From contig NZ_WNKS01000008.1 in NCBI RefSeq assembly GCF_009720655.1, positions 86,966 to 150,965 of the forward strand: a stretch of 64,000 nucleotides of DNA. The letters are read 5' to 3'. The translations under genes and the position numbers were made by a program. Below the pieces are notes generated by a model. The model did no database searches, had not been told where the DNA came from, and saw only the letters and a list, made by a program, of their open reading frames with translations. Shown here one piece after another: positions 50,763 to 61,100 of this stretch. This stretch comes from Rhodoblastus acidophilus. Its GTDB lineage: Bacteria; Pseudomonadota; Alphaproteobacteria; Rhizobiales; Beijerinckiaceae. The first letter of the stretch is position 1. The number at the start of each line of letters is the position of its first letter.

Positions 50763-51350
50763 TCAGAGTGCGGCGGCGGCGAACGGCAACAATTGCTGAG
50801 CCGTCTGGCCGTTGGCCGGCGTCCCCACCGCTTTCATGGTCCAGGAGTCGGCGCTGCGACTCAACACAGCCATGACGACGCCGGAGTGCGCGCCCTTTTC
50901 CGCCAGGTTGAAGCGGACCAACTCCTTGCCATTGGCGGCGTCGACGAGACGGCAGAACGCGTTTTCGACCTCGTTGAACGTCTGGCCGCGAAAGCTGTTC
51001 ACGGTGAACACAAGTGAAACGACTTCGGCGGGCAGAGAGGCGAGATCGACCGAAATGGTTTCATCGTCGCCCTCTCCCTCACCGGTGAGATTGTCGCCGG
51101 AGTGCTGGATGGCGCCGTCCTTGGAACGGAGGTTGCGAAACCACACGAGGTCAACGGGTTGCTTGCCGGCGTCGAACACGATGCAGGAGGCGTCGAGGTC
51201 GATGCCCTCCGGCGCGCCGCCGAACAGGCTCTTGAGAAAGCCGCCGCCGGATTTCGCGGCGTCCCAGCCCAGGCCCATCTTGACCCGGGTGAGGCTGTTG
51301 GTTTGTTTGCGCAGATCGACACTCTGGCCTTTGGCAAGCGAAATAGACAT
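50763..51350 (-). CDS. terZ: TerZ/TerD-family protein
   Basis: A 195-residue TerD-superfamily protein. It starts MSISLAKGQSVDLRKQTNSL and contains MGLGWDAAKSGGG, IDLDASCIVFDAGKQPVDLVWF, GAIQHSGDNLTGEGEGDDETISVDL and VVMAVLSRSADSWTMKAVG. The loop with FLKSLFGG and the VWFRNL segment are nearer to TerZ than to TerD. The ATG at 51350 is chosen because the preceding in-frame residues are not conserved in the family. It is the first ter gene after the biosynthetic genes, 251 bp downstream of the CitE-like gene; I see no gene in that gap. Confidence 0.88.
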   Translation of the reverse strand: MSISLAKGQSVDLRKQTNSLTRVKMGLGWDAAKSGGGFLKSLFGGAPEGIDLDASCIVFDAGKQPVDLVWFRNLRSKDGAIQHSGDNLTGEGEGDDETISVDLASLPAEVVSLVFTVNSFRGQTFNEVENAFCRLVDAANGKELVRFNLAEKGAHSGVVMAVLSRSADSWTMKAVGTPANGQTAQQLLPFAAAAL

Positions 51351-51601
51351 AGGCGCCCTTTGATTTTTGTCGCTTTCGCGACCGCCAAGATGCGGCGCTT
51401 CGGCGGCTTCCTTGAAACGCATGGACTGTTCGACGGCAGTAATCGTCCCGGGACATTAAGATAGAGTTGTGTCGGCAGTTTTGCGAGAGCCCGCGGGAAC
51501 CAATCGGATGGTTGCGGCGCAGGACAAGGCGGGCCCGCGGGCGCAGGTGAGCGAACTCCTAATTTTCTTCTTCATTTTCAAGAGGCTTCTCTCGGAAAGC
51601 G

Positions 51602-52540
51602 TCATCCGTCAAGGCGCAAAATCTCGCAGTCGGGGGCGGTCCCCGCGTCGCGCGCGCCAAGAGTATCGAAACGCGCAAGAACGTTGCGCGCCCAACGGGC
51701 GTGCGTGGCAGGTTCGCACATCGCGCCATTCATTCGAAAGACCGCTGGCGCTCCGGGCGAGAGAATCGCGCGCGCGATCTCGACTTCGCTTTGCTCAGGC
51801 TGGAAGGCGCGATGGATGGCCGCGATCTGGCAAGGGTGAATGGCGGTCTTGCCGACGAAGCCGTGGCAGGCGTCCCGGCGCAACTCCGCGGCGAATGAGT
51901 CGGGATCGTCGAGGATGTCGAAGACCGGCGCGGTGAGCGCAAACCCCTCGGCGACGCCGCGGATGGCGAGGCTTGAGAGGACGGGACCGAGCGCGCTGTC
52001 ATAGAGCGTGAGGCCGCGCGCGCGGCGCAGTCCGAGCCGCGCCATAAGGTCGTTGCCGCCGATGCGCAAGGCCAGGACGCGGTCGCGCGCGATCGCCCGA
52101 AGCTCGCGCAAAAAAAACTTCGTTTCCTGGACGTCGAAGAATTCGTCCGTTTCCAGCGTTGGCATGAGAAGGAGTTCGGTGTGATCCACGGCGCGAAACC
52201 ACGGGTCGAGATGGCCGGGTCGGCATTTCGCCGCCACGAAGCCGTCGACTCGTTCAATGTGCGGCGCGGCGGCGATTTCGGCCGCCATCGCCACGGAGCG
52301 CGGCCTTACGAACAGGAGGGGGCGGTCGCCGCGCGTGCGGCCATGGCTGTCGAGCCGCGCGAGCAGGTCGGCGAGGTTGCGCAATCCCCTGGCGATGTCA
52401 TGTTCGGCGAGCGCATCCTCCAGGCAAAGCACGAGGGAGCGCAACTCGGGAATTTTGCGGCCGACGGCGATATCGAAGATGTCGGGCCGGGTGACCGGCA
52501 TGTAGAGCGTGGCGCCGAGGGCATGGGGCGAAGGGGTCAC
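51602..52540 (-). CDS. CitE-like (HpcH/HpaI family) protein of the ter biosynthetic module
   Basis: A 312-residue (beta/alpha)8-barrel protein from GTG. It keeps LGATLYMPVTRPDI, SLVLCLEDALAEHDIARGL (acid residues), ALRIGGNDLMARLGLRR and GKTAIHPCQI of the CitE-like family but diverges from the lyase at 0.3-1.2 kb. CitE-like proteins are known partners of Ter stress systems together with phosphoribosyltransferases and HAD enzymes, in a predicted pathway for a nucleotide-like compound. It starts 24 bp after the StiP-like gene. Confidence 0.85.
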   Translation of the reverse strand: MTPSPHALGATLYMPVTRPDIFDIAVGRKIPELRSLVLCLEDALAEHDIARGLRNLADLLARLDSHGRTRGDRPLLFVRPRSVAMAAEIAAAPHIERVDGFVAAKCRPGHLDPWFRAVDHTELLLMPTLETDEFFDVQETKFFLRELRAIARDRVLALRIGGNDLMARLGLRRARGLTLYDSALGPVLSSLAIRGVAEGFALTAPVFDILDDPDSFAAELRRDACHGFVGKTAIHPCQIAAIHRAFQPEQSEVEIARAILSPGAPAVFRMNGAMCEPATHARWARNVLARFDTLGARDAGTAPDCEILRLDG

Positions 52541-52564
52541 GTCGAATTCCCAGAAATTGCGAAT

Positions 52565-53656
52565 TCAGGCGATTGGCCTGATGAGGGTGACCGCGCGATA
52601 GGGCGCGACGTCGCCGGGCAGTCGGTCCAGCGGGACCTTAGCAGAGCGCGCCAGATGGACCAGAGCGGCGAGGTCGGGGTCCGCCGGGTCGTCGACGAAA
52701 ATGCGCTCTGGAACACGGCGCAGGATGGCGCGTGTCGCTTCGGCGATGCCGGGTTTGATGCGGTTGCGATTTGTGACGCCGTGACGCGCCGCTATCGCGT
52801 CGATCACGTCGCTGGACGCGGCCGCGCGTTCTTGCCGATGCGCGCTTGTCCATTCGGCGGCTGGCGTGGTCGCCAACGCCGCTTCGACATGCGTCTCCAC
52901 GGTTTCGATGAAGGGGCGCGTTCGGTCGTATCCGCGCAAATGGCTCCAGACTATGCAGCCGTGGAAATCGCCTGGCCCAACGACATCGTCGTTCAGGATC
53001 GATCGGCTGATGAGGCCGGACACGGTCGCGCCGAGGATGCCAGAGGGGATCAGCCAGTCCTCCCCGCTGGCGGCCAGCCAAGCGCCGCCGCAGGGATCGG
53101 CGAGCACGACGAGGCGCGGTTCGACCTCGGCCCGGCGAGCCAGCGTGCGTTCAAGTTCGCTGGCAATGGCGCCCTTGCCGGTCCAGCCATCGACGAAAAA
53201 GACGCTGGAGGCGGGACGTCGCGCAAGGATGAAGTCGAGCGCGTTGTGATCGAGACCACGGTCGCGGACGATCGACACGCCGAAATGGGCGACATCGACT
53301 CCGATACGCTTCAGCGCTCGGGCGAGAAGCACGCCGATCGGCGCGCCGGCGCGCACGAGGCTCACCAGCGTGACGATTTTTGGCGAAATCCTCTGAAGGG
53401 CGACGGCGAGAGAGGCGATCTCGCGCCCCATGCGTTCAGCGCCCCGGTCGAGAGCGTCCGCGAAAATGGCCTCGTAGGCAAGGGTCGGCGGCTTTTCGAA
53501 GCTGATCATCTCCGAATAGTGACGCGCGCCGGATTGAATCAAACGCTCCTTCTCCATCACGTCCGTCGAGTCGACCAGGACGGGCTTGAGCAGGAATGTG
53601 ATGTCCGCCGCATCAAAGGTGCCATGCAGCGCAACGGGCGACGTGGCGGTTATCAT
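52565..53656 (-). CDS. StiP-like protein with phosphoribosyltransferase-type fold, ter module
   Basis: A 363-residue protein (ATG at 53656; an in-frame TTG at 53692 is possible). It contains LHGTFDAADITFLLKPVLVDSTDVMEKERLIQSGARHYSEMISFEKPP, then LVSLVRAGAPIGVLLARALKRIG and FVDGWTGKGAIASELERTL, typical of the family annotated as StiP or a PRTase-like cysteine-protease-named group. Its true activity is not established. It lies between the HAD gene (4-bp gap) and the CitE-like gene in the ter-linked biosynthetic operon. Confidence 0.82.
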   Translation of the reverse strand: MITATSPVALHGTFDAADITFLLKPVLVDSTDVMEKERLIQSGARHYSEMISFEKPPTLAYEAIFADALDRGAERMGREIASLAVALQRISPKIVTLVSLVRAGAPIGVLLARALKRIGVDVAHFGVSIVRDRGLDHNALDFILARRPASSVFFVDGWTGKGAIASELERTLARRAEVEPRLVVLADPCGGAWLAASGEDWLIPSGILGATVSGLISRSILNDDVVGPGDFHGCIVWSHLRGYDRTRPFIETVETHVEAALATTPAAEWTSAHRQERAAASSDVIDAIAARHGVTNRNRIKPGIAEATRAILRRVPERIFVDDPADPDLAALVHLARSAKVPLDRLPGDVAPYRAVTLIRPIA

Positions 53657-53660
53657 AGGT

Positions 53661-54419
53661 TCATTTTGGCGCGAGATTGAGTGATTTGCCAAGCGTTTTC
53701 GCGATTTGGCTGTTCGGCGGCGCCCCCCAGAGGTCGCAGAGCGACAGAAAGGCGAAATCGGTGTCGCTGTCGCCGAAACCGAGAATCGGCCGCCCGGGCG
53801 CGTCGCGCCTGGCTCTTGCGATCAGGTGGGCGACCGCGCGCGCCTTGGAGACGACGCCGGGAATGAAGGCGAGATTGTTGGCGTTGCGGTGGACGGTCCA
53901 TCCCGGCTCAGCCCGCAGGACGTTTTCGAGGCCGGCGAGCCCGGCGCCAAACGGGTCCGCGTTGTCCTTGAAGACGGCGTAGATCGGCAGTTCATTCTCG
54001 ACGACAAGCCAGGAGCGGACATCGAGTCCGAGCGCGCGAGCCGCGTCCCGGCCGCGTTCGAGAAGGTCCTGCAATCCGGATGTCATCGAGGCGAGGTCGC
54101 GCGCGATCTCGGCGCGCCATTCCGGGTCCGGCGCGCCATTGGGGGTGAGCAGGACGCCGCCATTGGCCAGGACGGCGCCGCATCGGAAGGGAAGATGAAC
54201 CGCCTTAAACGCCTCCGAGCCGCGCGCGGTGACCGGAACCACATCGGCGCCGCGCAGCAACCATTCGACAAAAGCTTTTTGCGGGCGGGTCATGAAAGAA
54301 TGGTTGTCGTTGCGCGCCGTCGTGGCCCGCGTGAGATGCGGGGCTTCTCCGTCCGGGCATTTTTGGCGGGTCTGGAACAGCGTGTCGTCGAGGTCGACGA
54401 AGACAAGGGGGCGCGTCAT
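53661..54419 (-). CDS. HAD-superfamily phosphatase of the ter module
   Basis: A 252-residue Cof-like HAD hydrolase. The catalytic motif I is FVDLDDTLFQT (Asp9, Asp11), motif II VVPVTARGSEAF, and motifs III/IV lie in VSKARAVAHLI and GFGDSDTDFAFL. It belongs to the sugar-phosphatase type with a cap domain. The start overlaps the upstream PRTase stop (ATGA). In Ter systems such HAD enzymes accompany PRTases and may dephosphorylate a nucleotide-like intermediate. Confidence 0.85.
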   Translation of the reverse strand: MTRPLVFVDLDDTLFQTRQKCPDGEAPHLTRATTARNDNHSFMTRPQKAFVEWLLRGADVVPVTARGSEAFKAVHLPFRCGAVLANGGVLLTPNGAPDPEWRAEIARDLASMTSGLQDLLERGRDAARALGLDVRSWLVVENELPIYAVFKDNADPFGAGLAGLENVLRAEPGWTVHRNANNLAFIPGVVSKARAVAHLIARARRDAPGRPILGFGDSDTDFAFLSLCDLWGAPPNSQIAKTLGKSLNLAPK

Positions 54420-55528
54420 TGCAATCGCCCTTCGGCGCGGATTTCCAGCCGGGCGCCCAGGAACCGCACCAGGCCCGGGTCGATGCTGGCGCGGGGCGTC
54501 TCGGCGCACAAGATGATTCGGTCGTAACGGCTTGGGTCGACATTGTAGAGAAAGTTGGGAATGCCGAGGCCGTAATTGTCCCGGAGGGCGAAGGCGGACT
54601 CGATGGCATGGCCGACCGCGATCGGCGATCGCGTGACGGCGGAAAATCGCACGCACGCTCCCGCCCTTTCCAGCGCCTCGGCCAGGAAAAACGGCGGCAA
54701 GACATATTCGCCTGTTCCCAGCACGAGGATGCGTTCTTGCGCACGGGTTCGCGCGTCGATCGCGAACGATTGCTTCAGGACGCCGAGGCGACCCCAATCG
54801 CGCCCGGGATCGGGCGTGTGCGGGCTACGCCCTGTGACGTCGACATGCGGCATCTCGGGGAGCGGCGCCGCAGGATCGGGCGTCCACTTGTAGCTGCCGG
54901 AGAGCAGCGACACGCTCATGCATGGTTCAGGCGTTGAGCGCGCCGCATCGCCATCCGACCAGTCCGTCAGCGTCGCCAATATGATCCGCTCCACCCGGGC
55001 GAGACCCGCTTCAATCAGCGCCGCGCGCAGGTTGACGATGGTGCGCCCCGTCGTGATCTCATCGTCAACCAGAATGAGCGAGCGCGCTTTTTTCATGAGA
55101 TCCGCGATCCCTGGCGATGTCGGCCGGTGAATCAGGTGGCTTGTGGCGTGGCTGTGGTCTTCGCTGAAACGCGCGAGAACGGGGCTTTCGAGCTGGCATC
55201 GCGTTGTCGCGAGGAAAACGACGTCGCCGCGCCCAGTGGCGGCGACATAAGCGTCGTGGACGCCTCCGCCGAGACCGACGGCTGTTTCAGCCATGCCGAC
55301 AACGAGAATTGGGCCGGGCAGGTCGGCGGGAATTTGTTTCGCCAATGCCTCGTAGGTCTTCCGCATCAGGGACGGCGCCACGGGAATGTGGCGGCCGAGC
55401 ACGCGCGAAACGAACAGGAATGCGCGTTTGGGGTTCCGCCGCTGCGCGAAGCCAAAGAGATCCTCCGGCCGCCGGGTTGAGCGCGAAATGAAAGCCTCGA
55501 TGCGACCCGTGGGCAAGTCGGCAGTCAT
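54416..55528 (-). CDS. Phosphoribosyltransferase with C-terminal TRSP-type domain, ter module
   Basis: A 370-residue protein. The N-terminal two thirds hold a PRTase fold with the PRPP-binding loop SLILVDDEITTGRTIVNL and upstream GPILVVGMAETAVGLGGGVHDAY. The C-terminal part (from about residue 255, VLGTGEYVLPPFFLAEALE...SAVTRSPI) is like the TRSP domain fused to Ter-associated PRTases. The ATG at 55528 is the likeliest of several. It is the first gene of the minus-strand run PRTase-HAD-StiP-CitE-ter. ATP-grasp genes often seen with these are absent. Confidence 0.83.
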   Translation of the reverse strand: MTADLPTGRIEAFISRSTRRPEDLFGFAQRRNPKRAFLFVSRVLGRHIPVAPSLMRKTYEALAKQIPADLPGPILVVGMAETAVGLGGGVHDAYVAATGRGDVVFLATTRCQLESPVLARFSEDHSHATSHLIHRPTSPGIADLMKKARSLILVDDEITTGRTIVNLRAALIEAGLARVERIILATLTDWSDGDAARSTPEPCMSVSLLSGSYKWTPDPAAPLPEMPHVDVTGRSPHTPDPGRDWGRLGVLKQSFAIDARTRAQERILVLGTGEYVLPPFFLAEALERAGACVRFSAVTRSPIAVGHAIESAFALRDNYGLGIPNFLYNVDPSRYDRIILCAETPRASIDPGLVRFLGARLEIRAEGRLQ

Positions 55529-55750
55529 GATCGGGTTACTGTCCCCGAGTTTCAGGGAACGGCTGCTGACACAATCATGCGGAGTCATTTGGTTTACGAC
55601 ATGGGACATGGATCGACCGCTCGGAGGAGGCGCCGGAGCGCCGCATCATGCAACAAGGAAGACCTTAAGCAAACGGCGTCCTTATCGGGAATGCGCGGTG
55701 GCGGCTTGGACCGGGCGGTTTCGAACGGCAAGGAGCGGGCCTCATCGCCT

Positions 55751-58048
55751 TCAATAACGACAGGCGACCTCGGCCCAGATGGTTCGTCCCGGCTGGAGAT
55801 AATAGGCGTAATAGCGCTGATCCGTCAGGTTCGTCCCGGTCAGGCTGACGGTCAGCCCCTGGTCCTTGAAGGCGTAGGAGACCTTGGCGTCGAAAACCAG
55901 ATAGGGATCATAGGCGCCGAAAATGCCGACCGCCGTGTCGCGATTCTGATCGTCGGCGTAAACCTTCGACATATAGCGCCCGCCGAGGTAGCCCTTGACG
56001 GGTCCGTCGGCATAGGTGACGCCGAAACCGGTCATCCAATTGGGGGTGAAGGTGAGCTGCTTGCCGACATCTGCGGCCACGGCGCTGTTGGCGGTCATTT
56101 TCGAGACGTTGCGGGTGACATTGCCGTAGACGCCCCAGCTTTCGAGCACTTTCTGTTCGAACCCGAACTCGACGCCGCGCACGGTCGCCGCGCCGGCGTT
56201 TCGGCGCAAATTCTGGTTCACCGAGACCGCCTGGGTGTAGATGAAATCGGTGAGATAATTCTCGAAATAGGTCGCGCGCAGTTTTGTGCCGAAGGCGGGA
56301 ATCCGCCAGTCGCCGCCCGATTCCCAGGAGGCGGAGCGTTCGGGCATGAGATTGGGCGCAGCGTCGGTGTAGCTGACCAGCGTGGTCTGCGAGCGGGAAT
56401 AGAGCTGCAACAGATCGGGCGCGCGGAAGGCGCGCCCGGCGGAGGCGCGCAGCGTGATGTCCTCGACCGGCAGATAGACGAGCGACGCCTTGGGCGACAG
56501 CGCGCCGGCGCTCCGCGGCGCATATGAAATCGCAAATGACGGCAGGCTCGACTGAACGGCGGTCGCCGCCTGCCAGGTCGATCCGGCCGTGGTCCAATAA
56601 TCGTAACGCGCGCCAAGATAGAGGCTGACCTTGTCGCCGAAATCGGTCTTGTTCTGCGCGAAGGCGGACAAAGTGTTGGCCCATCCCTGCGAATGATAGC
56701 TGATCGCGCCCGTGCCGCTGTCGACATCCTTGTAATTGGCGACGTCCTCCACGTTGCGATCAAACCAGTCGCGTTGCGCCTGCAAGCCGACAATGAGCGA
56801 ATCCCAGGACGTCAAGGCGCGCTCGCCCTGAAGCGTCGCCAGCAGGCGATTGGCGGGACCGGGGGTGTAGGTTCCCCCGCCGGCATAGACGAAGCCGGTT
56901 CCTGTCGGCGTCATGACCGAGGCGGCGGTCGGCGAGAGATACCAGGCGTTGGTGTAGGTGTAGCTGACGCCGGCATTGATCTTGACGTCTTCGACCCGCG
57001 TCTCGCCGCGCAGAAAAGTCATGATCTGTCTTTCGCCGCCGGGAGCAAAATTGAGGAAGGGGTTGGTCGCACCGTTGAGGTTGGAATAGCGCGTCGCGCC
57101 ATTGACCGCATATTTGATCCAGCCGTTATAGATGGGAGCGCCCGCCGCGTTCACGGCGGCGCTGCGCGGATCGCCATAGCCGTTGGCGCTCTCGCCATAA
57201 ACGAGGCCCGCGGACACGCGTGTGTCGGCGGAGACGTCATAATAGAGCCGAAGTCCGGCGTTGCTGGTCCACCAGGGCCTCTCGCCGCGATCGCCCAGCA
57301 AATAGGCTTTGGAGCCCGTCGACGTCTGGACGGCGGTGACGCCCGTGACGGGCGTGACGGTCTTGCCCACGGGCGCGGTCGCCTGCGAGGTCGTGATCGT
57401 CGCGCCCTCGTCGCGAAAACCGGAGGAATTGGTGGCGGCGCCGTCAAAGGCGACGCCAAGGCCGCTGTTGAAATGATCGCGGTAGGACAGGGTGACGCGC
57501 TCCGAACGGGCGCTGCCGGCGCCGAAAGCGCCCGAGGCGGATATTTCGCGCTTGGTCGGCGCCACCGTGATCAGGTTGATGACGCCGCCAATCGCTTGCG
57601 ATCCGTAGAGGGATGAAAACGGTCCCGGCGCGACTTCGATCCGCTCCACGCTTGTGATCGGCAGCAACGCATAGTCCAGCGTGCCGGAGAGTGGAGAATT
57701 GAAGGGGACGCCATCGACCAGGAACAAGGTGCGCGCCGACCCGGGAATGCCGCGCATGTTGATCGTGCCCACGGAATTGCCGGGCCGGTTGCCCTCGAAG
57801 GCGCTGCCGCGCATGAACAGGCCGGGCGTCCCCGAGAGAACGTCGCCAATGCGTCCCTCCGGCCGGTTCTGCATCTTTTCGCGCGTGATCACGGTCATCG
57901 CCGCCGGCGCCCGGTTTTGCGGAACCTCTTCTCGCGTTGCGGTGACGGTGACCTCTTCGAGCTGCACGGTTTCCGCCGCGACGACGGTCGTCAGCGCGGT
58001 CAAGGCGGTGGTCGTCAGACAGATCCGGATGAAAGCTCGACACACCAC
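55751..58048 (-). CDS. TonB-dependent outer-membrane receptor, probably for nickel or cobalt complexes
   Basis: A receptor of about 765 residues with a signal peptide (GTG start at 58048 or 58045 after GGAGAGG; cleavage near VVAA) and a TonB-box-like QLEEVTVTATR. The plug domain holds PAAMTVITREKMQNRPEGRIGDVLSGTPG, NMRGIPG and RIEVAPGPFSSLYGSQAIGGVINLITVAP. A 22-strand barrel ends with the terminal strand containing YYAYYLQPGRTIWAEVACRY. The plug is of the BtuB/heme/cobalamin style. A NikR-type operator immediately precedes the gene, and ExbB-, DUF2149- and CobN-like genes precede it, so Ni2+ (or Co2+) uptake is inferred. It ends 222 bp before the ter-module operon. Confidence 0.87.
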   Translation of the reverse strand: MVCRAFIRICLTTTALTALTTVVAAETVQLEEVTVTATREEVPQNRAPAAMTVITREKMQNRPEGRIGDVLSGTPGLFMRGSAFEGNRPGNSVGTINMRGIPGSARTLFLVDGVPFNSPLSGTLDYALLPITSVERIEVAPGPFSSLYGSQAIGGVINLITVAPTKREISASGAFGAGSARSERVTLSYRDHFNSGLGVAFDGAATNSSGFRDEGATITTSQATAPVGKTVTPVTGVTAVQTSTGSKAYLLGDRGERPWWTSNAGLRLYYDVSADTRVSAGLVYGESANGYGDPRSAAVNAAGAPIYNGWIKYAVNGATRYSNLNGATNPFLNFAPGGERQIMTFLRGETRVEDVKINAGVSYTYTNAWYLSPTAASVMTPTGTGFVYAGGGTYTPGPANRLLATLQGERALTSWDSLIVGLQAQRDWFDRNVEDVANYKDVDSGTGAISYHSQGWANTLSAFAQNKTDFGDKVSLYLGARYDYWTTAGSTWQAATAVQSSLPSFAISYAPRSAGALSPKASLVYLPVEDITLRASAGRAFRAPDLLQLYSRSQTTLVSYTDAAPNLMPERSASWESGGDWRIPAFGTKLRATYFENYLTDFIYTQAVSVNQNLRRNAGAATVRGVEFGFEQKVLESWGVYGNVTRNVSKMTANSAVAADVGKQLTFTPNWMTGFGVTYADGPVKGYLGGRYMSKVYADDQNRDTAVGIFGAYDPYLVFDAKVSYAFKDQGLTVSLTGTNLTDQRYYAYYLQPGRTIWAEVACRY

Positions 58049-58062
58049 GACGCCTCTCCACA

Positions 58063-58090
58063 ATATGATATCCTTATAAAATGATCATAT
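58063..58090 (-). promoter_or_regulatory. NikR-type operator before the TonB-dependent receptor gene
   Basis: ATATGA-N16-TCATAT fits the NikR consensus GTATGA-N16-TCATAC in spacing and in ten of twelve bases. It lies 15-42 bp before the receptor start. A second site with the same layout lies at 62969-62996. Confidence 0.7.
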
Positions 58091-58139
58091 CGTCATGGCG
58101 TGGGTCAAGCTCTCCGTTCGCATAGATCCGCGTCAGGAT

Positions 58140-61100
58140 TCAGAACAGCGCGCCGACGATACGCCGCACTCCGCCGCCCAAGGCCGCGATCAGCAGGATC
58201 CAGCCGGCCAGGGGCGTTTCTGGCGGCGTCTGGCCTTCACCGGCGCCGGTTTTCTCTTCCATGAGATAGCCGGAAATTTCGCCTTTCGCAGCGGCGGTTG
58301 GCGCGTTCGGCGCCGGCGCTTCAGCCGCGGCGCGCGCGACATTGGCGGCGATCTGCGTCGCGGAGGGCGCGGCCTCCTTCGGCTCCGCCGCCTTGCGATC
58401 CCGCTGTTCCGCCAGCGCGGTGATTTCGGGCGACGAGCAGGTGTTTTTGTCGCAAGCGGCGCCCGCCTCGGCGATCAAGGCGCGATTGAGCCGATCAAGG
58501 TCCGCAACGGTTTCAACAGACGCGCGCCAGAACCCCTTGTTGACCGCGACCAGCATGCGATCGACCAGCGCTTGGTAGGCGGGCAGGTTTTTGGCGTCGC
58601 GAAATTTTTGGGCGATGTCGAGCTTGTTGCGGTCCTTCACCCAGGTCTCGTAAATTTCCTGCCACTTCTCGTCGCCCACCGCCTCGGGCGTGGTGACCTG
58701 CCAGCCGTAGAGATTTTCAACCATGCGGGTGACGAAGGCGGCGCCGGCGTAGCCTTCCTTCATCATCGCCTCGATCCATTTTGGATTGAGATAGCGCGCC
58801 CGCATTTCGCGGCCGAGATAATGCTCCAGCGTCTCGGTGCGCGCCGCCTTGGGATCGGCCATGTCGGTGACCAGCACCTCGGGGGTGGCGCCGTTGACGG
58901 CTCGCGCCGCCAGCGCGGTTCCGCCGAGATATTGATAAAAGTCGTCGCCGTCCAAGGCGCCGTAAATCTTCGAAGAGCGGCTGTGGATCACGCCCTGCGC
59001 GCCGCGCAGCGCGCCTTTGAGCAGATCGACGCCGAGATCGGGGCGATCCGCGACGCTGTCGCCCCAAAGCCCCTGACCGAAGGCGTGATGCATGCGCAGG
59101 AAATAGAGGTCGGACAGTTTTGCGTCGGCCTCCTTGCCCTCGCCATAGGTGTTCGACAAAGGAATGGCCTTGTCGAGATTGGCGCCATAGGCGCCGGAAG
59201 GCACGGAAAACAGCCGCACCCCCGCGAGCTTTTCCGCACGCTCCGACCCAATGCCCTGCGCCAAAAGTTCGGCGCGGGTTGTTTCAAAATGCCGGCGGAT
59301 CGCATTGTCGGCTTCGTCCTGCACGCGCGAAAGCGTCACGGCCTCGTCGAGCCATTTCATCGCGACCGGGAACATGTCGCGATAAAGGCCGGACGGGATG
59401 ACGGCGACATCGACCCGCGGACGCCCCAGGACGGCGCGCGGGATCGGCTCCAAGCCCTTGATCTTGCCGCGCGCGTCCCACTGCGGGCGCACGCCGAGCA
59501 GGGTCATGATCTGCGCCTCCATCACGCCCTCATGCCGGGAGCTTTCGACGCCCCAGAGATTGAAGACATATTTGTCGGGCCACGCGCTTTTGCGCGCATG
59601 AAAATCGCGGACGAGGTCGGAAGCGAGCTTTTCGCCGATCGCCCAGGCGGCCGGCGTCGGCAAGCGCGTCGGGTCGAAGCCGTAGAGATTGCGCCCGGTC
59701 GGCAGCGACTCCGGCGTGCGTGCGGGATCGTTGCCGGGGCCAGCCGGGACATGGCGCCCGGACAGGCCTCTCACCAGATGATCCAGCTCGTCCTTGGCCG
59801 ATTGCCGCATGGCGGCGATCAGCCGCGAAATGGTTTCGGAGTCTTGCAATGGCGCGGCGATGGCTTCGGCGCTCTTTCGCATCGCCGCCTCGTCGGGGGC
59901 GCGGCCAAATGTGTGCAGGCCGAACGGCGTGGCGCGTTCGGAGATTTCGCGGATGTGATCGTCGAGTTTCTCCACCGAATCTTTTTGCGCGCGAAGCGAC
60001 ACGACGCCGAGGTCTTTCAAGAGCCCCAGCGCGCGCGCTCGGTCCTCAATGCGGTCGAGCAAACCGGCGGCGACCAGGGGGCTTTTTTCCTGGGCCACGC
60101 GATGATCGGACAGAAGCTGCGTGATTTCCTTGAGCTGCGGAGCGACGCCGGCCTTGTCGAGCGGCGGGATCATGTGACTGACGATGGTCGCCATGCCGCG
60201 CCGCTTGGCCTGGATGGCCTCGCCGACATCGTCGACGATATAGGGATAGAATTGCGGCGTCGCCCCGACCACGATTTCGCCGGGATCGCCACCGGAAAGA
60301 CCGACTTCCTTACCGCTCAGCCATTCATGGGTCGCGTGCGTTCCCAAATGGATCATGGCGTCGGCCTGAAACGCGCGCCGCAGCCACAGATAGAAGGCCA
60401 GATATTGATGATGCGGCGGCAGGGTGACGTCGTGATAGAGGCTTTCGACATTCTGCTCCCAGCCGCGCGACGGCTGCGGCGCCAGCAGCAAATTGCCAAA
60501 GCGAAAGGCGGGGAACACGAAGAAGGCGCGGCCCTCGGGATCGCGCCACACCATCACCTTGGAGTTTTGCGGCTCGCCCCATTTGGCGTTCATCGCATCG
60601 CGCAGGGTTTTGGGCGCCTCCTGCTCCAACCATTTTTCGTAAGTCTCGACCGGCAGAAGCTGAACGAAGCCAGATTTGACGCCGGCGCGGACCAGGGCGT
60701 CGAGGCTTCCCGGCGACCAGCGCGCGATATTGCCGCCGCCGTCCCGGATCAGTTCGATGAGTTTTTCCGCTTCGGGCAAATCGTCGATGCGAAACCCGTT
60801 GTCGCGCAAATGGCCCGCGAGGGCGAGCAGCGACTGCGGGAGAACGTTGAGATAGGAGGCGCCGATCGTCGCCTTGCCCGGCGGGTAATTGTAATAGAGC
60901 AGAGCGATGCGCTTGTCCGCGTTCGGCAGGGCGCGCAGCCGGGCGAGCGCCGCCAGCCGATCGGCCGCGCGCAAAAAACGTTCGGCGATGGGTTTTTCAC
61001 GCACGCCCTCAAGGCCTGTCTCCGGATCGCGCCAAACCTCCTTGGCGGCGACCACGGTCGGCGCGGTCAAGCCGCCATATTCGGCATTGCCGACCTGCCA

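Noticed and set aside
58049..58139. Cobalamin riboswitch before the TonB-dependent receptor
   Set aside because: The spacer is under 100 bp and lacks the B12-box sequence. A NikR-type palindrome explains it better.
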